DNA from: Ischnura elegans | Lineage: Eukaryota > Arthropoda > Insecta > Odonata > Coenagrionidae | NCBI RefSeq assembly: GCF_921293095.1 | Contig: NC_060246.1 | Coordinates: 13,348,001 to 13,412,000, forward strand | Direction: 5' to 3' | DNA: 64,000 bases | Shown here: positions 60,415-64,000 of the stretch, in pieces | How the letters are laid out: every line of letters starts with the position of its first letter | Position numbering within the stretch: the first letter of the stretch is position 1 | Made by a program: the position numbers and the translations under genes | The notes under the pieces: model-generated | The model's database searches: none | The model's input: only the letters and a program-made list of their open reading frames with translations | Told to the model about the DNA's origin: nothing

Positions 60415-62340
60415 TTTTCCCAATGTGTTCGTATTTTCTGTACCATTACCATATCATTTATTACATTTATCCAATTTTTCTGTGTACTCGAGCTCTGACA
60501 CTAATGTGTATCTTTGCATGCTCTTAGTGGACCAAGGGTCCAAGAACAATAAACATTTCTTTATCTTTATGATTATTTTAAAATAAATTAACAATTTCAC
60601 TACACTATTTGGTTCATATACATTCACACTTATGCAAGATGGAAGTGGATCATCGGGCGATGAAAATCCGTCTGATGCGATCGTTATAAGTGAATATCGA
60701 AAGAGGAATTGAACATTCTTGGGCTGTAGCAACCTGATGAAAAACGTTCAGCGAAATAAATCAAACAAGCGATTCTTCATGAAAATTTTCGTGGGTGGTA
60801 GCCATGGAGAAAAAAGCCTTTTGGGCTACTTATCAGCGTAAAATTTTCGGTGGGGCAAATTGTTTCCCTACCGATACTGATCGCTTTCTAAAGGGAATCT
60901 GTTGAGGCGGGATTTCTTCTTCTCATCTATAAAGGTTTTGAGGAAGGGAAGGAAGGTGAGAAGAGGGGTGGTTGGCGGTTTTTTTTCTGTTTTTCTTAAG
61001 TAGCGGCTTCCACGCTATGATAATAAGAGGCAGTTATTCCTATTCAAATGATTTTTGTCCTCCTTTTGCATTTCCATTGCTTCTCTCACCAGTACTTGCC
61101 TTTTACTTTGGCGACAATCCTAAATTATCCGAGTCAACTGCGTGTCTCACTGCCGCGTAATCGTCTACTGCTAATTGCGTTGAGTGTCCGTGTCCAATTG
61201 CTCTCTCGTTTTCCTCTACGCGGGTTTTCTCGGATCTGCCAGATTCGCCAACCTAATATCCCCGCAGGTTTTGCAAGGTACGTTGTAGAAGATGTATTGA
61301 ATTTATTAATGATATTCGAATTCCATCTGAAACTCGCCCCCGGAGACGAAAGCGAAAAAAAGGCGTTCACGAAATGACACTCCCAGTGGACGGCAAACAT
61401 GTACACGTCGACCTGAAGCTCTCCCCCATGCTGCCGGAGGATCTTCCCTTCCCAAGCTGAGATTCGCTTCCGGTCACGCTGCAACCATTCATTCCGAATA
61501 ACAGATGAGACGACTGTTTTGGTGCAAACCATTGTAAACCACAGATTGTTGGTCTTTCTTTAGAAAGGAAGTCGGTTTACATATTAATAAAACTGGGAAA
61601 TTGTACCATAAGACCTATGAACTCAGTCAGTGTTTTACTGCGATAAAGCAGACTTCAGCTAAACAAAAAAGGCAAAAGGCAACCCACTCTTTCATTTCAT
61701 TCAGATGTGATATTGATGAAGATATAAACAAAATATTTGGAAAATCATAAATACATTAATAAGCCATTGAAACTTCACTATTTAATCTAGAATTGAATGC
61801 AACCAATTTCATGGAAGAGCAAGCATTACTTATGAGAATTAAACCAAAAGTTGTACGCTTTGAAAACAAATTTCGAATTACTGAAATGGCTGCAAAACTA
61901 TGCAATGATTATAGTATATGGATTAATGCTTAACGTAAAGCAAAGATAGAGGGGACAGAAGCGGCACATTATTTGTTACACACCAAGGTAAGAGATCACA
62001 TGGCTTCTTAACGCACTCCATGAGGTGTCCCATGTATGAGAACCATTTTATCACAGAACTTATAATAAAATTCCACCAAAAAGTATACAAAATTTCCGAA
62101 TTGACTAATTTATGTATATTTTGGATGCGAGTAAAAAGATAAAACTGCACCAATGAGAGAGATCAAATCGACACGGCTAACTGGTTTGTATTAGCACGCT
62201 ATAAATCCTAATAATTTAAAGCTTTCCCGTTGTTTTAATAAAATGGTTACATACCTATGTTGAAATATATATCTTGATAACTATTTGTTTTATTTTGATT
62301 TCCAGAAAATCATTCTAGTTTAGCTTATCAAAAAAATACA

Positions 62341-62588
62341 TGGGCCAATATGCCCCAGCCACTGGGCCAACTTACCCCGATGTAGGGGCAGATTGGCCCA
62401 CCTGTCATATGCCCAGTATTTATTTATTTTTTTAAATTTATAACTCATATATTCAATTTTAATTATTGCCATCCAGATTCAGAAAGACTGTTCTATAATT
62501 CAGCAATAATTTCATAAAGTTGAATATGCATAAATACATAATATTTAAAAATTTAAAAAAATCGGGCCAACGTGCCCCGGTCTCCCCT
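62341..62588. mobile_element. Possible miniature element with GGGCCAA/TGCCCC ends
   Basis: tgggccaatatgccccagcc at the left and gggccaacgtgccccggtct at the right, with ggggcagattggcccacc inside. The repeated words in both orientations suggest a decayed transposon; no clear target duplication. Confidence 0.45.
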
Positions 62589-62729
62589 AATCCCTCCTTC
62601 AGGATAGAGAGGTGAAGCCAGGTGGCATTCCATGCTTTGCTCACCGAAGGATACAAAATATTCCGGAGGATACATCGTTTAGTGCCTCTTACGACACCCA
62701 CCCTGCGTGATGGAAATATTGATGGATCA

Positions 62730-63260
62730 TGTCTCCGAAGGGAGCCTTCCCAGAAGAGGAAAAAGGGGAAGAGAGGAGGCCTCACGTCCTTATCCTCCTC
62801 CCTAATCTCTCCTCTGACTTTCCCGCACTCCCTTCCATCGGCGTTCCTCTTCCCATTCACTTCATTCTTGGCCTCCCCCGCAACGCGCGTGTCTCGATAC
62901 CGGCGGCCCCCACTGATCCTCTCCGTGGCGGGTCGACACGCACGCCTGCCGCTGCATCGGCGCCGCCGCCGCCCAAGACAAAAGACTGTCGCGGAGGGTC
63001 TCTCTCCCTTTGGTTGCGTCGCGTTGCGGGCGGGGGGGTGAGGTCACCTATAGCGAGAGATAGTGCGCACCCGGTCGGAGCCAAGGGAGAGAGAGGTGGG
63101 AGGAAGGAAGGAAGGAAGTGCTCCCGTGCGCGTGTGAAAGGTGGCTCTCGCTGCGTGCGGAGGCGGCAGGTGGCCGGGAATGAACGCCGGGCGGTCCATC
63201 TAATGAGCGGGACGGCATCACTCATTTCACGAGAGCGCACTTGCGCACGGAGATTGCTCA
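62730..63260. other. GC- and CpG-rich island
   Basis: Most CpG-dense block in the right third (ccgccgccgcc, gcgtcgcgttgcg). Could be a CpG-island promoter; frames at 62729-63271 plus and 62857-63261 minus have no family match I know. Confidence 0.4.
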
Positions 63261-63270
63261 ATTTTTTCTA

Positions 63271-63333
63271 GTCCATGCATCATATCCACCATCGTGGAAA
63301 GCCACGAGGGTGGATTTGATAGGTACATGGACT
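63271..63333. repeat. Hairpin
   Basis: agtccatgcatcatatccac and its inverse ...catggact, with ccatcgtgg / ccacgagggtgg at the apex around aaag. About 29-bp imperfect stem. Confidence 0.6.
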
Positions 63334-63439
63334 TGCTCTCTAGGAATCACTAACCATTGGCAAGTTTTGTCTTTGAATGAATGAGCACGGGTATTTTGCT
63401 TTATGCGTAAAATTTCTATGACCGTACGATGTGCATGTG

Positions 63440-63525
63440 GCCGACCTCTTACATGATGCACGTTGGTATTTGAACACCCCCTGCCAAACACCCAAAAGGG
63501 GGCCCGCAGGGTATTATGTAGATGT
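63440..63525 (-). repeat. Dispersed repeat, second copy
   Basis: On minus: ATCTACATCTACATAATACC, CTGCGGGCCCCC, GGGTGTTTGGCAGGGGGTG. Matches 38659-38800 over about 60 bp. Confidence 0.6.
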
Positions 63526-64000
63526 AGATGAGGGAAATTCACACTATGCTTGATTTAATCCCCAAATTTGGCAATAAATATGGCCAAAACATTTGATAGG
63601 TAATGGGGGATTCGTTTTTCACCTACTATTTTTTTACCCACTCCACACGAACCGCACTATATCTCAGATCAGTCAGAAACAATAAAATCAGAGAAATATT
63701 TTGCAGCACGGATAGTAGAGATATTCATTCACCTTCTAACAAAAAAGGACTCTAATAAATTCTACGTCCAAATCAGGCAGTCAAATCTCCCACAGCACGC
63801 AGCTCAAATTTCTTTTCCCGGCTAAAATTTAATAAATAATTTTTGATTTCATGTCCAATGCGCTGTCGTTCTTTCCCTATCATTAGAACTAATAAAGTAT
63901 ATGCTCATCGAAATGGCTGCAAGCCATTTTTCGCATCAGCATTGGTTAATTCCGAATTCTGTGCTGAACAAGGGATGCTATAATATAAGAATGAGAAAAC

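Larger units (their letters stand above)
29838..64000 (-). other. Probable giant upstream intron or 5' region of Oaz
   Basis: No further ZNF423-type exon and no other gene was recognised over 34 kb. The exon at 29837 opens in phase 0 in the middle of a conserved finger cluster, so at least one coding exon lies farther upstream. Contents, annotated separately, are transposons, duplications and G-rich islands. Remaining stretches (30480-31960, 38800-39900, 43080-44180, 45340-46480, 47500-50420, 51310-52270, 57720-58930, 60415-62340, 63540-64000) show nothing I can support. Confidence 0.55.

Noticed and set aside
61134..61532. 132-codon minus frame, not low-complexity
   Set aside because: Looked more protein-like than most, but I recognise no family and see no paired splice sites; left unannotated.
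62729..63271. 180-codon plus frame in a CpG-rich block
   Set aside because: No domain, frames open on both strands, composition effect. A non-coding CpG island is more likely.
1..64000. CRISPR arrays, operons or bacterial defence systems
   Set aside because: No regularly spaced repeats and the genes are clearly spliced eukaryotic ones.

Overview
The window is nuclear DNA from an arthropod, most probably a winged insect. It has spliced genes with GT-AG introns, AT-rich non-coding DNA, G-rich islands and a dense load of small DNA transposons. I cannot fix the order or species from sequence alone.

Two protein-coding genes are supported, both on the minus strand and both incomplete here. The first (11337 down to 2809) is the HEATR3 orthologue, the animal counterpart of the yeast ribosomal-protein import chaperone Syo1. 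Nine exons join in phase to about 504 codons, starting at an ATG and running off the left side; one intron uses a GC-AG donor. The second (29837 down to 18702) is the orthologue of the multi-zinc-finger regulator ZNF423/ZNF521, called Oaz in Drosophila. Five exons join in phase to 1,451 codons ending at a stop. The amino-terminal exon or exons lie upstream of 29837, either beyond the window or too small to recognise, so the upstream intron is probably at least 34 kb.

Layout: 1-2808, intron or flank of HEATR3 with a SINE-like insertion; 2809-11337, HEATR3 exons with nested pogo-like, hAT-like and hairpin elements in the introns; 11338-18701, spacer with four hAT-type miniature elements and the probable Oaz 3' UTR; 18702-29837, Oaz exons, with a LINE reverse transcriptase and palindromes in introns; 29838-64000, probable giant first intron or upstream region of Oaz. 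That last stretch holds a target-site-bounded Penelope-like element with a GIY-YIG endonuclease, two piggyBac-type miniature elements, tandem duplications, tRNA-related SINE pieces, a LINE tail and about a dozen G-rich islands.

The two genes are not functionally linked as far as I can tell: HEATR3 is a housekeeping ribosome-assembly factor and Oaz is a developmental transcription regulator. The most interesting non-genic material is the Penelope-like element with palindromic ends and hammerhead-ribozyme-like cores, together with related cores scattered over the 32-38 kb region.
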